A stretch of 41,139 nucleotides of DNA from Methanomethylovorans sp. (GTDB taxonomy: Archaea; Halobacteriota; Methanosarcinia; Methanosarcinales; Methanosarcinaceae). Position 1 is the stretch's first letter; each line of letters begins with the position of its first letter. A model generated the notes under the pieces. The model searched no databases, was not told the origin of the DNA, and saw nothing but the letters and a program-made list of their open reading frames with translations. The translations under genes were made by a program, and so were the position numbers. The stretch covers positions 1-41,139 of the forward strand of contig JACIVZ010000007.1 in assembly GCA_014361205.1 (NCBI GenBank), written 5' to 3'. This document shows positions 7,799 through 17,083 of the stretch, in pieces.

Positions 7799-9634
7799 AT
7801 GACACGATATTTTGAAGTATATCAGAGAGACGGTGCAGCAAGGAAAGGCAAACTACTCCTTGCCAAAACTGTAGAAACACCATGCATTCTGAAAACTGAG
7901 AAACTTACAGATCAGACACAACCAATTGTATATGCTGGCTCTCTCTGGGAAATAAGTACTGTGGATAAAGCTGAAAAGCGCTTATATCAACTTAGAAAAA
8001 ATATTGGAGACAATCGGCTCATCATTCTGCCGCATATATCTCTTGTACCTGATATTTCAAACTGCATTCCAGAAAATTTAGAGAATATTGCATCACATAG
8101 TGGAGCTATAGGAAGAATATATAGGAAAGGAAGAAATCCTACAGAAGATGTTGACCTTTACATTCTCGAGGGTGCAGGTGTCTTTGAGAACAATGCAAAA
8201 AAATTGCTGGAAAATATTCTCGACCTGAAAAATAACACACCCCCGGACACAGCATTATACCTTCCTAATATTGGTCTTCCAGAAAATCTTGCAGTTCTTG
8301 TGTACATGGGAGTTGATGTGCTGGATACAACAAAGGCTACAATTGCAGCATATAATGATATTTATCTTACTCATGCAGGCAGTTTTCATATAGAATCATT
8401 TTCTGAATTTCCCTGTAGATGCAATGTCTGTACGTCTGTCACCACACTGGAAATGAAACAGATGAATAAAAGAGACAGAGCTTCATTGCTCGAACAGCAC
8501 AATATAAATGCAATGGAAGCAGAACTCGCCATGGTACGAGAAAAAATATCAAGGGGTAATTTGAGAGAATATGTGGAAAGTCAGTGTCGTACAAGACCAT
8601 GGCTTACTGCGCTGTTGAGATTACTTGACAGAGAATATCACTATATAGAAAGAGGGACCCCTATCACACGCAACACGGATATGCTTGCTAACTCCGGCGA
8701 ATCCCTCACAAGACCTGAAGTTGTCAGATTTGCCCGCAGGGTACAGGAAAGATATACTCCTCCTGAGCTTGATGTGCTTCTGCTTTTACCCTGTTCAGCA
8801 AAAAAACCCTATTCAATTTCGCAATCACACCAGAAGTTCAGTTTGGCACTGGGCAAATACCGTAAATTTGTACATGAAATAGTAATTACCTCACCTCTTG
8901 GAATTGTACCCAGAGAATTGGAACTAACTTATCCGGCAGCACATTATGATGTTGCTGTTACTGGCCATTGGGATGCAGAAGAAGTGCAATGGGTTTGCGG
9001 ATGCCTTGAAGATTATCTTTCAAAGCATAGATATACTTCAATAGTAGCACATGTTGATGGAGCTTACAGACAAATATGTGAGAGGGTGGCAGATAAGCTT
9101 GGTCTGCACATATATTATACTAACATTGGAACTCTCACTTCTTATGAATCACTTCTGAACCTTCATAAGACCATTGCAGGGCTGTGCACTGGAAGAACTG
9201 TCAACGAAAAAGAAAGAAAGATAACTATAATGAGGGCAATTGCAGATTATCAGTTTGGTAAAGGAGCAGGAAAGATATTGGTTCCAGATAATTCCGAAAT
9301 AAAAGGGCCTTTCCCAAAATATCAATGTTTTTACGAAAAAACTCAACTTGCGACCCTTATACCCCAATATGGCACACTAGCAGTTACTATTGAGGGGGCA
9401 GAAAAGATGATAAAACGCAATTCTTACGTAGTTCATATAAATGATTTCCTACCTAAAGGTTCTATCCTGGCACCTGGTATAATAGAAGCAGATCCTACAA
9501 TTAGAGAGGGAGATGAAGTATTTGTCATCGGTGAAAAAGCAATGGGGGTGGGGAGAGCTCGAATGAATGGAATTGAAATGACTAAATCTACAAGAGGGCA
9601 AGCAATTGATTTGCGTCATGTAAAACCTAAATGA
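7799..9634 (+). CDS. arcS: Archaeosine synthase ArcS (TgtA2)
   Basis: Acts after archaeal TGT on tRNA position 15 and forms archaeosine (or the lysine-adduct intermediate, depending on lineage) from preQ0. The 611-residue protein has a TGT-like N-terminal half (zinc-type cysteines C206, C208 and C211 in PCRCNVC). The diagnostic ArcS motif PC-x3-KPY-x2-S-x2-H runs from P331 to H344. A C-terminal PUA domain from about residue 530 ends in GRARMNGIEMTKSTRGQ. The ArcS motif and lack of canonical TGT catalytic pattern separate it from true TgtA. ATG 7799 follows an AT-rich divergent promoter shared with the hydroxyacid dehydrogenase. A GNAT gene follows after 16 bases. Confidence 0.93.
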   Translation: MTRYFEVYQRDGAARKGKLLLAKTVETPCILKTEKLTDQTQPIVYAGSLWEISTVDKAEKRLYQLRKNIGDNRLIILPHISLVPDISNCIPENLENIASHSGAIGRIYRKGRNPTEDVDLYILEGAGVFENNAKKLLENILDLKNNTPPDTALYLPNIGLPENLAVLVYMGVDVLDTTKATIAAYNDIYLTHAGSFHIESFSEFPCRCNVCTSVTTLEMKQMNKRDRASLLEQHNINAMEAELAMVREKISRGNLREYVESQCRTRPWLTALLRLLDREYHYIERGTPITRNTDMLANSGESLTRPEVVRFARRVQERYTPPELDVLLLLPCSAKKPYSISQSHQKFSLALGKYRKFVHEIVITSPLGIVPRELELTYPAAHYDVAVTGHWDAEEVQWVCGCLEDYLSKHRYTSIVAHVDGAYRQICERVADKLGLHIYYTNIGTLTSYESLLNLHKTIAGLCTGRTVNEKERKITIMRAIADYQFGKGAGKILVPDNSEIKGPFPKYQCFYEKTQLATLIPQYGTLAVTIEGAEKMIKRNSYVVHINDFLPKGSILAPGIIEADPTIREGDEVFVIGEKAMGVGRARMNGIEMTKSTRGQAIDLRHVKPK

Positions 9635-9650
9635 AAATCATTTTGATACT

Positions 9651-10172
9651 ATGAATATAAGGATAAGACGCTTTAATCCTGATGACTTTGAAGAGGTATT
9701 GTACATAGAATCCGAATCTTTTGCAGAACATAATCCCTTTGCTTATATGCATTTCTACGAAATGCATGGAGATATGTTTCTTGTCGCAGAATATCTTGGC
9801 CTTATAGTTGGTTTCATAGTGGGGTATAGATTGAATGATAGCGAGGGAAGGGTTTTTTCCCTTGCAGTCAGAGAGGATTTTCAACGAAAAGGAGTGGGCA
9901 CAATGCTTCTGGATTCATTGTTTAAAGTTTTTTATTTGAATTTGTTGAAATATGCTACTTTGGAAGTGAGAGCTAGTAACATAAAGGCAAGAAATCTTTA
10001 TAGTAAGATGGGATTCATTCCGTGTTGGATTGAAAAAAATTATTACCCAGATGGAGAAGATGGGATAATAATGAAGTTAAAACTTTCATCCTATAGATTT
10101 CTGAATTTTGATTGCTCCACATCAAAAATAGAAACTATATTAACGAAAGATTTTGGAAAGACTGATGACTAG
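9651..10172 (+). CDS. GNAT family N-acetyltransferase
   Basis: A 173-residue Gcn5-related acetyltransferase, resembling RimI/ArdI-type protein N-terminal acetylases. The acetyl-CoA-binding motif A is visible at FSLAVREDFQRKGVGTMLL (about residues 64-82, R/Q-x-x-G-x-G/A pattern), followed by the motif B region LEVRASNIKARNLYSKMGF. The last ~30 residues are not typical of the family. It lies 16 bases after arcS, so is probably co-transcribed. The acceptor substrate cannot be inferred. The TAG stop lies inside an inverted repeat that looks like a terminator. Confidence 0.85.
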   Translation: MNIRIRRFNPDDFEEVLYIESESFAEHNPFAYMHFYEMHGDMFLVAEYLGLIVGFIVGYRLNDSEGRVFSLAVREDFQRKGVGTMLLDSLFKVFYLNLLKYATLEVRASNIKARNLYSKMGFIPCWIEKNYYPDGEDGIIMKLKLSSYRFLNFDCSTSKIETILTKDFGKTDD

Positions 10173-10179
10173 TCTTTCC
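10155..10179. terminator. Inverted repeat between convergent GNAT and UPF0058 genes
   Basis: Perfect 9-bp arms GGAAAGACT (10155-10163) and AGTCTTTCC (10171-10179) flank a 7-base loop. The GNAT stop codon (10170-10172) straddles loop and arm. Position between convergent stops suggests a shared terminator. No long T-run follows, so confidence is moderate. Confidence 0.45.
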
Positions 10180-10191
10180 GGAAGTTAAATA

Positions 10192-10479
10192 TTACAGATT
10201 TTGCTGCAACATTCTTTGCTGTAGACGAGTGGCAAGTTCTTTCATTCTCTCCGAAGTTCTTCCAAAGCCTGAAAATTCATCTTTGGACATTACAGATGCA
10301 AGACTATTACCCAGTACAAAGATGGCTAGTTTATGCTCAGCCTTGCTTCTGTGCACATGTACCGGACTTATTGCCAAAGAGTTATAAGCAGAAAACTCAT
10401 TCGTAAAACCTTTTTCTTCCAGATAATTCTTCATCTGTGCCATTAAAGTGTGCAACTGAATCAATTCGTCTTTATGCAT
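10192..10479 (-). CDS. UPF0058 family protein
   Basis: A 95-residue archaeal UPF0058 protein. The start MHKDELIQLHTLMAQMKNY is characteristic of this family, followed by the conserved SPVHVHRSKAEHKLAIFVLG segment. The function is not known; the family is small, soluble and largely restricted to Euryarchaeota. The open frame runs upstream to 10527, but ATG 10479 matches the family start and has AAAGGATATGTTGGT ahead of it. The upstream 16 codons are lysine-rich and probably untranslated. It lies between the arcS operon and dnaG, both in a genome-information neighbourhood. Confidence 0.88.
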   Translation of the reverse strand: MHKDELIQLHTLMAQMKNYLEEKGFTNEFSAYNSLAISPVHVHRSKAEHKLAIFVLGNSLASVMSKDEFSGFGRTSERMKELATRLQQRMLQQNL

Positions 10480-10693
10480 ACCAACCAACATATCCTTTTT
10501 TTGTTTGTACATTGTGCTATTGTGCACTGATAAAATTAATGTATGAACATAAATCGATAGATTTCAATAAAAGGTTATTGTAGGAAACAACTTTCCTTTA
10601 AACTAATAAATAATATTAACTAATAAACATATTAATATAATTTAATAAAAATAAAAAATAAAAAGTTGAAGCACGTAACATTCTTCATGGAAA

Positions 10694-12025
10694 CTATAAA
10701 TCTTTTATAGTCAATATTTTTACGGAAGATGGTCTTTTAGTGATACTTCCTATCTTGGCACCAACAAGGCATTGTATACCTTTGTTCTCAGCTATGTCAA
10801 GAATCCTTTGTGTTATTACCCCATCAAACACAACACTTTTCACATCTCCATTGTAATTCTTAAGATTATTGACAAGATCACGCACAGCCGTTTCACCAAT
10901 CACATTATTATTATTGTCGAGGAAACGCGCACCAAAGGTACCCACAAGTTCATCTGCATGAGATTTGAACTTTTTAGATGCTGGTGAAAGCTTAACTGCG
11001 GGCTCACTGACATCCTCTACTTCCTCAGAAGTCAGATGCTCATCCCCGGATTCCTGCAGCAACTCGCGTTGTTTGAGGGAACGTTTCTTTAATTTTGTGG
11101 GTGCAGCTACCCGTGGAATCTCAACAGGCCTTCTTTCTTTTTGTTTCTGAAGACGTTGAGCTGTTGTAGTAGTTTTCAAGGAATCTGAATCCTTCAAAGA
11201 ATACTTATCTATAACTTGCTCTACAGGTACTTTTTGTCTTAAAGCTCTGATAATTTCCTTTTGTACAAGATCTTCAACACTTTTGCCGTCTGGAGCGCGA
11301 GCAATATAATCTACATTAGCTACTTGGAGAAGTTCCTTTATAATAAGTTCTCCTCCCCGGTCACCATCAGTAAAAGCTGTAACAGTTTCTTTTTTCTTTG
11401 TTAGTTCTGCAACTTCCGGCGGAACATTAGTACCACCTACGCATATCGTGTTTTTTATCCCATACCTAAGAAGGTTTAATACATCTGCACGGCCTTCAAC
11501 TACAACAATGGCATCAGAATCAAATACAGCTGGACCACATGGAATTTTGTTCTTACCATAATACTGCATTTCTTCTACGCGTATAGACTGACGTACCTCT
11601 TCGGCTATTTCCTGTGACTCCGGTACATTTGTATCAAACATATCAGTAAGAATAAATTTGGCACGTTCAATTATCTGCTTTCTCTTGGTAGCCCGTACAT
11701 CTTCTATATTTGTTACTTCGATCTTGGCACTGCAGGGCCCTACCCTATCGATGGTCTCAAGTGATGCAGCAAGAATGGCTGTTTCAACTTTATCAAGACT
11801 GGAAGGCACCAAAATAGTACCCTTTGATTTACCACCTTTAGCACTAACAAGGACCTCTATCCTCCCAATCCTTCCGGTTTTCTGAAGGTCACGCAGATCC
11901 AAATCCGAACCTAGTAGTCCCTCTGTCTGTCCAAATATAGCACCCACAATATCCGGACGTTCAATAATACCATCTGCACTGATTTTTGAATGAATAATGT
12001 ATTTAGTAGTATCTACATTTTGCAT
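10694..12025 (-). CDS. dnaG: Archaeal DnaG primase (exosome-associated)
   Basis: A 443-residue archaeal DnaG. The N-terminal region ([20 protein letters not shown]) is family-specific. The Toprim domain shows [13 protein letters not shown] with E178 and [11 protein letters not shown] with D220/D222 for metal binding. A basic, low-complexity linker (about residues 285-345) precedes a C-terminal domain. There is no N-terminal zinc ribbon or C-terminal DnaB-binding domain, in contrast to bacterial DnaG. In archaea the protein is found with the RNA exosome and has primase activity in vitro in some species. ATG 12025 follows GGAG. Downstream (10528-10693) is an AT-rich spacer. Confidence 0.95.
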   Translation of the reverse strand: MQNVDTTKYIIHSKISADGIIERPDIVGAIFGQTEGLLGSDLDLRDLQKTGRIGRIEVLVSAKGGKSKGTILVPSSLDKVETAILAASLETIDRVGPCSAKIEVTNIEDVRATKRKQIIERAKFILTDMFDTNVPESQEIAEEVRQSIRVEEMQYYGKNKIPCGPAVFDSDAIVVVEGRADVLNLLRYGIKNTICVGGTNVPPEVAELTKKKETVTAFTDGDRGGELIIKELLQVANVDYIARAPDGKSVEDLVQKEIIRALRQKVPVEQVIDKYSLKDSDSLKTTTTAQRLQKQKERRPVEIPRVAAPTKLKKRSLKQRELLQESGDEHLTSEEVEDVSEPAVKLSPASKKFKSHADELVGTFGARFLDNNNNVIGETAVRDLVNNLKNYNGDVKSVVFDGVITQRILDIAENKGIQCLVGAKIGSITKRPSSVKILTIKDL

Positions 12026-12490
12026 ATATAAATCTCCACATTATTTATGCTGATTTATGGCAGTTAGCTATGGCACATAGCTTGTTCATCATGCAAAAAC
12101 AGTCTAACAAGTAACTTACATAGCCTAGGTTCAAAGGACCTTATACCGTTTTTAGGTCACTTAAACAGTAGCACTTTGCTGAACCCACTCTCAACTCTTT
12201 TCGTTTTTTGCCGACGTGCCACACATAATTCAGCATTATATATGCCATTGTCATGAACACACGCCTACACAGCATTACAAGGGTAACTATCGCTCAATTG
12301 GTATATCCAATATCACCACTTTACTACATACCCTTATCGCCATTCCCTTGGCAATTCATATCATATGGGATATTTGATGCTTTTTATCAAACGTGAATTC
12401 CAACTTATTTCCTGACTATTGTAAATTAATGATGATAAACTATTTTTGCGTGATCAGAATACCCATGTTGCATGGATATCCTCAATGATT
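12026..12490. other. Intergenic region rich in inverted repeats; possible structured RNA
   Basis: No convincing gene is seen here. Several inverted repeats stand out: AGCTATG/CATAGCT with a 3-base loop (12066-12082), CTTGTT/AACAAG (12081-12111), GGTTCA/TGAACC (12128-12185) enclosing GACCT/AGGTC (12137-12158), AAGGGTA/TACCCTT (12279-12335) enclosing ATTGG/CCAAT (12297-12311), and TTTGAT/ATCAAA (12373-12391). The nested arrangement suggests a folded RNA, but strand and ends are unknown. A 47-codon open frame at 12253-12396 has no supporting evidence. I could not match the conserved elements of RNase P RNA or SRP RNA. Confidence 0.3.
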
Positions 12491-12498
12491 CTTGATTA

Positions 12499-12556
12499 AT
12501 TTCAAGTTAAATTTCAAGTTAATGTAGCCATATAAATAATGATTACAATATGTAAT
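12499..12556 (+). promoter_or_regulatory. Tandem repeat, TATA box and palindrome upstream of the flavoprotein gene
   Basis: A 12-base unit ATTTCAAGTTAA occurs twice in perfect tandem (12499-12522). TATAAATAAT follows at 12531, and a perfect palindrome ATTACA-ATA-TGTAAT sits at 12542-12556, overlapping the expected transcription start. This is the layout expected for an activator or repressor site around an archaeal promoter. A second AT-rich TATA candidate (about 12632-12643) lies closer to the ATG, so which promoter is used is open. Confidence 0.4.
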
Positions 12557-12665
12557 ATCCGCATGAAGTATAATAAACTTGTGGGTTTGCGAATGCTCTG
12601 CGTTCTTTGAGAAGTAAAGATGCATAACGAATAAAATAAATATAGAAATTGCAGAGTTCAGATAC

Positions 12666-14042
12666 ATGACAGAAAAAAAAGAGGAACAAACTAAAAAACT
12701 TTTGATTATTGGCGGTGGTGCTGTTGGCATGGCAGTAGCCACAGGTGCCAGAAGGCACGGGAACTATGACGTAACGGTCATATCTAGTGACAAACATGCC
12801 TCCTACAGCCAATGTGGAATACCATACGTATTTTCTGGAGATGTTCCAAGCTTTGAACAATTAATAATAAGGGACTCTGAGTTTTTCAGAGAAATGGGAA
12901 TCAATCTAAGGCTTGACACTCATGTAGACTCTATTGACCTTGAAAACAATTCAATTACTGTTGGAAACGAAAAACTAACTTTTGACAAGCTTGTGATAGC
13001 CACCGGAAGCTTGCCATACATACCTAGAAATATAGAAAAAAGTATCCTGCTAAAAAATGTATTCACTCTGCGTACCTTATCAGATGGTATGCAGATTGCT
13101 GAAGCTCTGAAGAATGCAAATAATATTGTTATAATTGGAGCTGGTTCCATTGGTAGCGAGGTTGCTGTAGCTACGGCACGCCGAGAAATAAAAACCGTAT
13201 TATTAAATCGGAGTAATACTATCCTTTCATCAAGTCTTGATCCTGATATGGCAGAAATAGTGATATCATACCTCAAAAAGGAGGGAGTTGAAGTATTAAC
13301 TGGCCATGTTCCTGAATCTATCACTAGCAAAGATAATACTATATCAGTTACAGTTAATGGAAGGGAAATTGCTGCAGATCTTGTATTGATATCAGTTGGT
13401 GTAACCCCTCAGACAACTCTAGCATCAAAGGCTGGAATCGATATTGGAACTACAGGCGGAATTCTTACAAATGACAGACTTCAAGTATTATCACACGGAA
13501 GGGCTGTAGAAAATGTTTTTGCCGGAGGAGAGTGTACAGAGATCTATAATTTCGTTACAGGTAAACCCATGATTAGCCATTTGGCAAGTACAGCACGTAG
13601 GATGGCAGGAGTAATCATAGATAACCTAACCAATAAAGATACACGCTTCAATTCTGTAGTAAACCCTTGGGTCGCAGTGATTGGCGAGCTGGAAATCGGT
13701 TCAGTGGGAATTACAACTGCAGAAGCAGAAAAGCAAGGGATGAAATTAGTTAGTGGTATATCCATGGGTTCTACCAGAGCTGAATATTTTCCAGGAGCTG
13801 GTAAGATATTCATAAAAGTTTTATTCCATCAAAGATGCTTGGTAGGTGCTCAGATAATTGCAACAGCCGGTACAAAAGAACGCATTGACGGGTTATCGTT
13901 AGCAATAAAGAGGAAACAAACCATAGATGAACTGCTTGAAATGGAGACTTGTTACTCGCCTACTGTAGCTACACTTCAGGACCCTCTTCTTTTCGCTGTT
14001 AAAGGTGCATATAAAAAAATTCCAAAAAAAGGCATTCTATGA
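12666..14042 (+). CDS. FAD/NAD(P)-dependent disulfide oxidoreductase (CoA-disulfide reductase / NADH oxidase family)
   Basis: A 458-residue flavoprotein. The FAD-binding Rossmann motif GGGAVGMAVATGARR is at about 16-30, the NAD(P)-binding GAGSIGSEVAVATARR at about 159-174, and FAGGECTE provides the second FAD contact. The redox-active single cysteine C50 in SQCGIPY marks the CoA-disulfide reductase/NADH oxidase/polysulfide reductase group rather than the two-Cys type. In an oxygen-sensitive methanogen a role in disulfide, sulfur or oxygen removal is plausible, but the substrate is not determined. The stop overlaps the rtcA start by 4 bases, so the two are translationally coupled, although their functions have no obvious link. 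Confidence 0.88.
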   Translation: MTEKKEEQTKKLLIIGGGAVGMAVATGARRHGNYDVTVISSDKHASYSQCGIPYVFSGDVPSFEQLIIRDSEFFREMGINLRLDTHVDSIDLENNSITVGNEKLTFDKLVIATGSLPYIPRNIEKSILLKNVFTLRTLSDGMQIAEALKNANNIVIIGAGSIGSEVAVATARREIKTVLLNRSNTILSSSLDPDMAEIVISYLKKEGVEVLTGHVPESITSKDNTISVTVNGREIAADLVLISVGVTPQTTLASKAGIDIGTTGGILTNDRLQVLSHGRAVENVFAGGECTEIYNFVTGKPMISHLASTARRMAGVIIDNLTNKDTRFNSVVNPWVAVIGELEIGSVGITTAEAEKQGMKLVSGISMGSTRAEYFPGAGKIFIKVLFHQRCLVGAQIIATAGTKERIDGLSLAIKRKQTIDELLEMETCYSPTVATLQDPLLFAVKGAYKKIPKKGIL

Positions 14043-15034
14043 TAGAAATCGATGGCTCTTATGGGGAAGGAGGAGGACAAATCCTTAGAACAGCTATTGC
14101 TTTGGCAAGCATTACATCAACTGACGTGAGAATATTTAATATTAGGGCTCATCGACCTCAACCTGGACTTAAAGCTCAACATATGAAAGCCATAGAAACT
14201 GCGGCAAAGCTCTGTAATGGTGATGTTGAAGGGCTTTATATAGGTTCGCAGGAAATTACCTATTTTCCAATGGAAATAGAGGGGGGTAAATATACAATAG
14301 ATATAGGTACTGCCGGGAGCATATCTCTTCTGCTTCAGTGTATAATGCCTATGACAGCATTTTCCAGTGGTGATATACTACTTGAGATTATTGGTGGAAC
14401 CGATGTTGCGTGGTCCCCTACAATCGATTATCTTAATAATGTGACATGTATAGCACTTAAAGAAATGGGTTACAGATGTAACATAGAAATTTTACAAAGA
14501 GGATATTATCCTGAAGGTGGAGGAAAAGTACGTGCTTCTTTTAAACCAGCAAAATTGTATGGTTTTGATTTTGAACGAAAAGAAGAGAATATAAAGGGAA
14601 TATCACATTCATCTAAGTTACCTGAACACGTAGCAGAGAGACAGTCAGAGGCAGCTAAAAGACTACTTGAAAAACGGGGGATGAAATGTGAGATAGATGT
14701 ATATAGAAAAGATGAATTTTCAACAGGAAGTGGTATAACATTGTGGAGTAACTATACTGGTGCCAGTAGTCTGGGAAAGAAAGGAGTTCCTGCTGAAAAA
14801 GTCGGAGAAATGGCTGCAAAAAACATGATTGAATACCTTACTTCAGGAGCCTCTGTTGACCGTTACCTTGCCGATCAATTAATTACATATATGGGTATTG
14901 CAGGAGAAGGATCATTTACTACAGATAATATAACAAAACACACACTAACAAATATTTATATCACTGAGCTGTTCATGGACGTTAAATTCGACATACAGAA
15001 ACAGGGAAATCTTATCGGTGTCTCGGTAAGATAG
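14039..15034 (+). CDS. rtcA: RNA 3'-terminal phosphate cyclase RtcA
   Basis: Converts an RNA 3'-phosphate to a 2',3'-cyclic phosphate using ATP through a histidine-AMP intermediate. The 331-residue length is normal. The N-terminal GSYGEGGGQILRTAI and HRPQPGLKAQH signatures are present, as are the GYYPEGGGKV and LADQL segments. The likely nucleophile is H301 in ITKHTLTNI, aligning with the catalytic His near the C terminus of bacterial RtcA. It overlaps the flavoprotein gene (ATGA) and converges on kptA, another enzyme that acts on RNA phosphates, 14 bases away. Confidence 0.95.
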   Translation: MIEIDGSYGEGGGQILRTAIALASITSTDVRIFNIRAHRPQPGLKAQHMKAIETAAKLCNGDVEGLYIGSQEITYFPMEIEGGKYTIDIGTAGSISLLLQCIMPMTAFSSGDILLEIIGGTDVAWSPTIDYLNNVTCIALKEMGYRCNIEILQRGYYPEGGGKVRASFKPAKLYGFDFERKEENIKGISHSSKLPEHVAERQSEAAKRLLEKRGMKCEIDVYRKDEFSTGSGITLWSNYTGASSLGKKGVPAEKVGEMAAKNMIEYLTSGASVDRYLADQLITYMGIAGEGSFTTDNITKHTLTNIYITELFMDVKFDIQKQGNLIGVSVR

Positions 15035-15048
15035 CGCAACAATTTAAA

Positions 15049-15684
15049 TCAATTGTCATAATCTACAATACTTAAGTACTCCGGCGGTATATAAGTTGCA
15101 AGAGCAATGTCCTCATTGGCTGTGATGATAGCTATTCCTTCCTTTTGAGCTGATTTCGCATCTATTTCAAGTATTACAGGATTTTCAGTGTGCACAAGTG
15201 CAGCTTCTACAGCCCTTTCATAAGAAGTACTTAAATGCACGTAGGTCTGCCTGATTGGTTTGATACCACTTTCCAGCAACATGTCAACTTCTTCCTGACT
15301 GACACCATAATAAAGAGTTGGAAGATCATTTTCCGGATAATCGGATTCAAGTTCTACATCTACTGAATGACCATACTTTGCTCTTATATGCTTGCCATTT
15401 ATTTCATATCGGTGTTTTTTATCTGACTTAACAAGCGCAATAAGCCTTTCTTTGGTTCCCCACCTATAGCGCTCGCTCAGAACATCCAGAAGATGTCCCA
15501 GATTTACCCAGCCGTGTGGGTCCATTTTTAAACCTACATCTTCAGGGAAATGTCTGAGTGCTCCAGATACGAATTTTCCCAGACGTTCTTCCCGGTCGTC
15601 ATCAAGAACGTAACGGCCTTCTACACCGCATGCCGGACATGTCTCACCTCTGAAATATCCATGCTCATTGCATTTACGGATCAT
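15049..15684 (-). CDS. kptA: RNA 2'-phosphotransferase Tpt1/KptA with N-terminal zinc finger
   Basis: NAD+-dependent enzyme that removes an RNA 2'-phosphate, producing ADP-ribose cyclic phosphate. The Tpt1 catalytic set can be read as R44-H45 (ALRHFPED), R101 (IRAKYGHS) and R157, with the NAD-binding YVHLS around H150 and the VILEID strand near 171. Residues 5-19 add a zinc-finger-like C-x2-H-x7-C-x2-C, as in many archaeal homologues. Length 211. Archaea have no fungal-type splicing ligase, so the natural substrate is unclear. Its gene converges with rtcA. Upstream lies a divergent promoter region shared with the RPA-like gene. Confidence 0.93.
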   Translation of the reverse strand: MIRKCNEHGYFRGETCPACGVEGRYVLDDDREERLGKFVSGALRHFPEDVGLKMDPHGWVNLGHLLDVLSERYRWGTKERLIALVKSDKKHRYEINGKHIRAKYGHSVDVELESDYPENDLPTLYYGVSQEEVDMLLESGIKPIRQTYVHLSTSYERAVEAALVHTENPVILEIDAKSAQKEGIAIITANEDIALATYIPPEYLSIVDYDN

Positions 15685-15883
15685 GATATATCGGTTTTGA
15701 GATGTAATTAATCGTTAATATATGTTATTGAGGAAAGGAAATCTATGATAATCCTATGATAATAGTTTCGTCAGGTTTAATACACACCCATACTATCCGG
15801 TTATACAGAACCAAAGCGATTTATCATATGAGTAACAGCCCCAAATAATATACATATTTATATACGCTTTCTGGAGAACTATC

Positions 15884-17011
15884 ATGAGTGAAATAGATGA
15901 CATCTACTCAAAGCTTAGTAGACATATGACCAAAGAAGAATTTAATAAAAAAGTAAATGAGAAAGTAATACAATTGGGAGGGCTATGTGACGAAAAAACT
16001 GCAGCTATTTTGGTTGCAAATGATCTTGGAGTTAACGAAACTGGGAAATCTTTGCACAAAATAGCTGATATTGAAAAAGAAAGTGGTAATGTAAATTTTA
16101 TTGCAAAGGTTGTTTCGATTTATCCCACAAGGGAATTTATACGTAGCGATGGTACTAAAGGAAGAGTGGGAAATATTCTGGTCGCTGATGAAACAGGGAG
16201 TATAAGGATAACTCTGTGGGATGAGAAAGCAGACTTGATTAATGAAAATGCTATTGAAATTGGACAGAATCTCAAGATAGGCGGTTATGTAAAAGAAGGT
16301 TTTTCAGGAATTGAAGTAAACATAGGTAACAATGGCATATTGACTAAAACAGAGGAAGAAATAGAGGTTAAGCACCCTTCTACAAAAATTTCAGATATCA
16401 AAGATGGAATGGTAAGTATTAATGTAGTTGGAAAGTTGCTTGATATATCAGATGTCCGCACCTTTAACAAAAAAGACGGGACAAAGGGACGTGTAAGAAA
16501 TATAACTATTGGTGATGATACCGGTAAGATTAGGATAACATTGTGGGATGATAAAACAGAAAAGGTAGAAGGATTTCATATAGGAGATTCTGTAGAGGTC
16601 ATCAATGGTTATGCACGAGAAAACAACTTCAATCATCAAATAGAAATACAGATAGGTAATCATGGACTAATAAAGAGAACAGAAATGCCTGTGAAATATG
16701 AAGAAAATTTTACACCCATTTCAGACATCGTCCCTGGAGAATCCTACTCAATACAGGGCTACATATCCGGATTAGGAGAAATAAGGGAGTTTAGGAGGGA
16801 TGATGGGACAATTAACATGGTCTCAAATATATACGTTTCTGATGACACGGGCAGGATAAGGATAGCTTTGTGGGCAGACCATGCATCATTGGTTGATGAG
16901 CTTGATATCGGTACACCCGTGCAGATCATAGATGCCTATGCAAGATCTGGCTTCAATGAAGATGTTGAGCTTAGTGCAGGAAACCGGACAAGGATAATCA
17001 TCAATCCCTGA
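15884..17011 (+). CDS. RPA-like single-stranded DNA-binding protein with three OB folds
   Basis: A 375-residue protein with three OB-fold repeats of about 95 residues (about 62-150, 166-260 and 277-372). Each carries a recognisable core: R-x-F-x-x-DGT, then V-x-N-I, then D-(E/D)-TG-x-IRI-x-LW (ADETGSIRITLW, GDDTGKIRITLW, SDDTGRIRIALW). This matches archaeal replication protein A. It lacks the C4 zinc finger of Methanosarcina RPA2/RPA3 and has one OB fold fewer than the four-OB RPA1. An N-terminal helical domain of about 60 residues precedes the folds. GGAG (15873-15876) lies 7 bases before ATG 15884. Role: coating ssDNA in replication and repair. Confidence 0.9.
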   Translation: MSEIDDIYSKLSRHMTKEEFNKKVNEKVIQLGGLCDEKTAAILVANDLGVNETGKSLHKIADIEKESGNVNFIAKVVSIYPTREFIRSDGTKGRVGNILVADETGSIRITLWDEKADLINENAIEIGQNLKIGGYVKEGFSGIEVNIGNNGILTKTEEEIEVKHPSTKISDIKDGMVSINVVGKLLDISDVRTFNKKDGTKGRVRNITIGDDTGKIRITLWDDKTEKVEGFHIGDSVEVINGYARENNFNHQIEIQIGNHGLIKRTEMPVKYEENFTPISDIVPGESYSIQGYISGLGEIREFRRDDGTINMVSNIYVSDDTGRIRIALWADHASLVDELDIGTPVQIIDAYARSGFNEDVELSAGNRTRIIINP

Positions 17012-17055
17012 TATTATCCAATAAATTTACCTTTCATACACTGCTCCTTTATATT

Positions 17056-17083
17056 GCATATATGCTATGAACACCTATATATA
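17056..17083 (+). promoter_or_regulatory. Promoter of the CBS-domain gene cluster
   Basis: CTATATATAC (17074-17083) is a good TATA box, placing the start of transcription near 17103. Nine bases upstream is the 10-base perfect palindrome GCATATATGC (17056-17065), where an archaeal regulator could bind. The TATA match is convincing; the operator role is inference. Confidence 0.45.

Noticed and set aside
12253-12396. 47-codon open frame in the intergenic region
   Set aside because: It has no ribosome-binding site, no recognisable motif, and overlaps inverted repeats. Kept only as a possibility.
12060-12400. RNase P RNA or SRP RNA
   Set aside because: Neither the conserved RNase P segments nor the SRP domain IV GNRA/GGAAGG-type elements could be found on either strand, and the GC content is low for these RNAs.
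14864-14866. Tyrosine in RYLADQ of RtcA, at first read as loss of the catalytic histidine
   Set aside because: The nucleophilic histidine of RtcA lies further downstream, in a H-x-LTNI context. Here that residue is H301 (KHTLTNI), so the active site looks intact.
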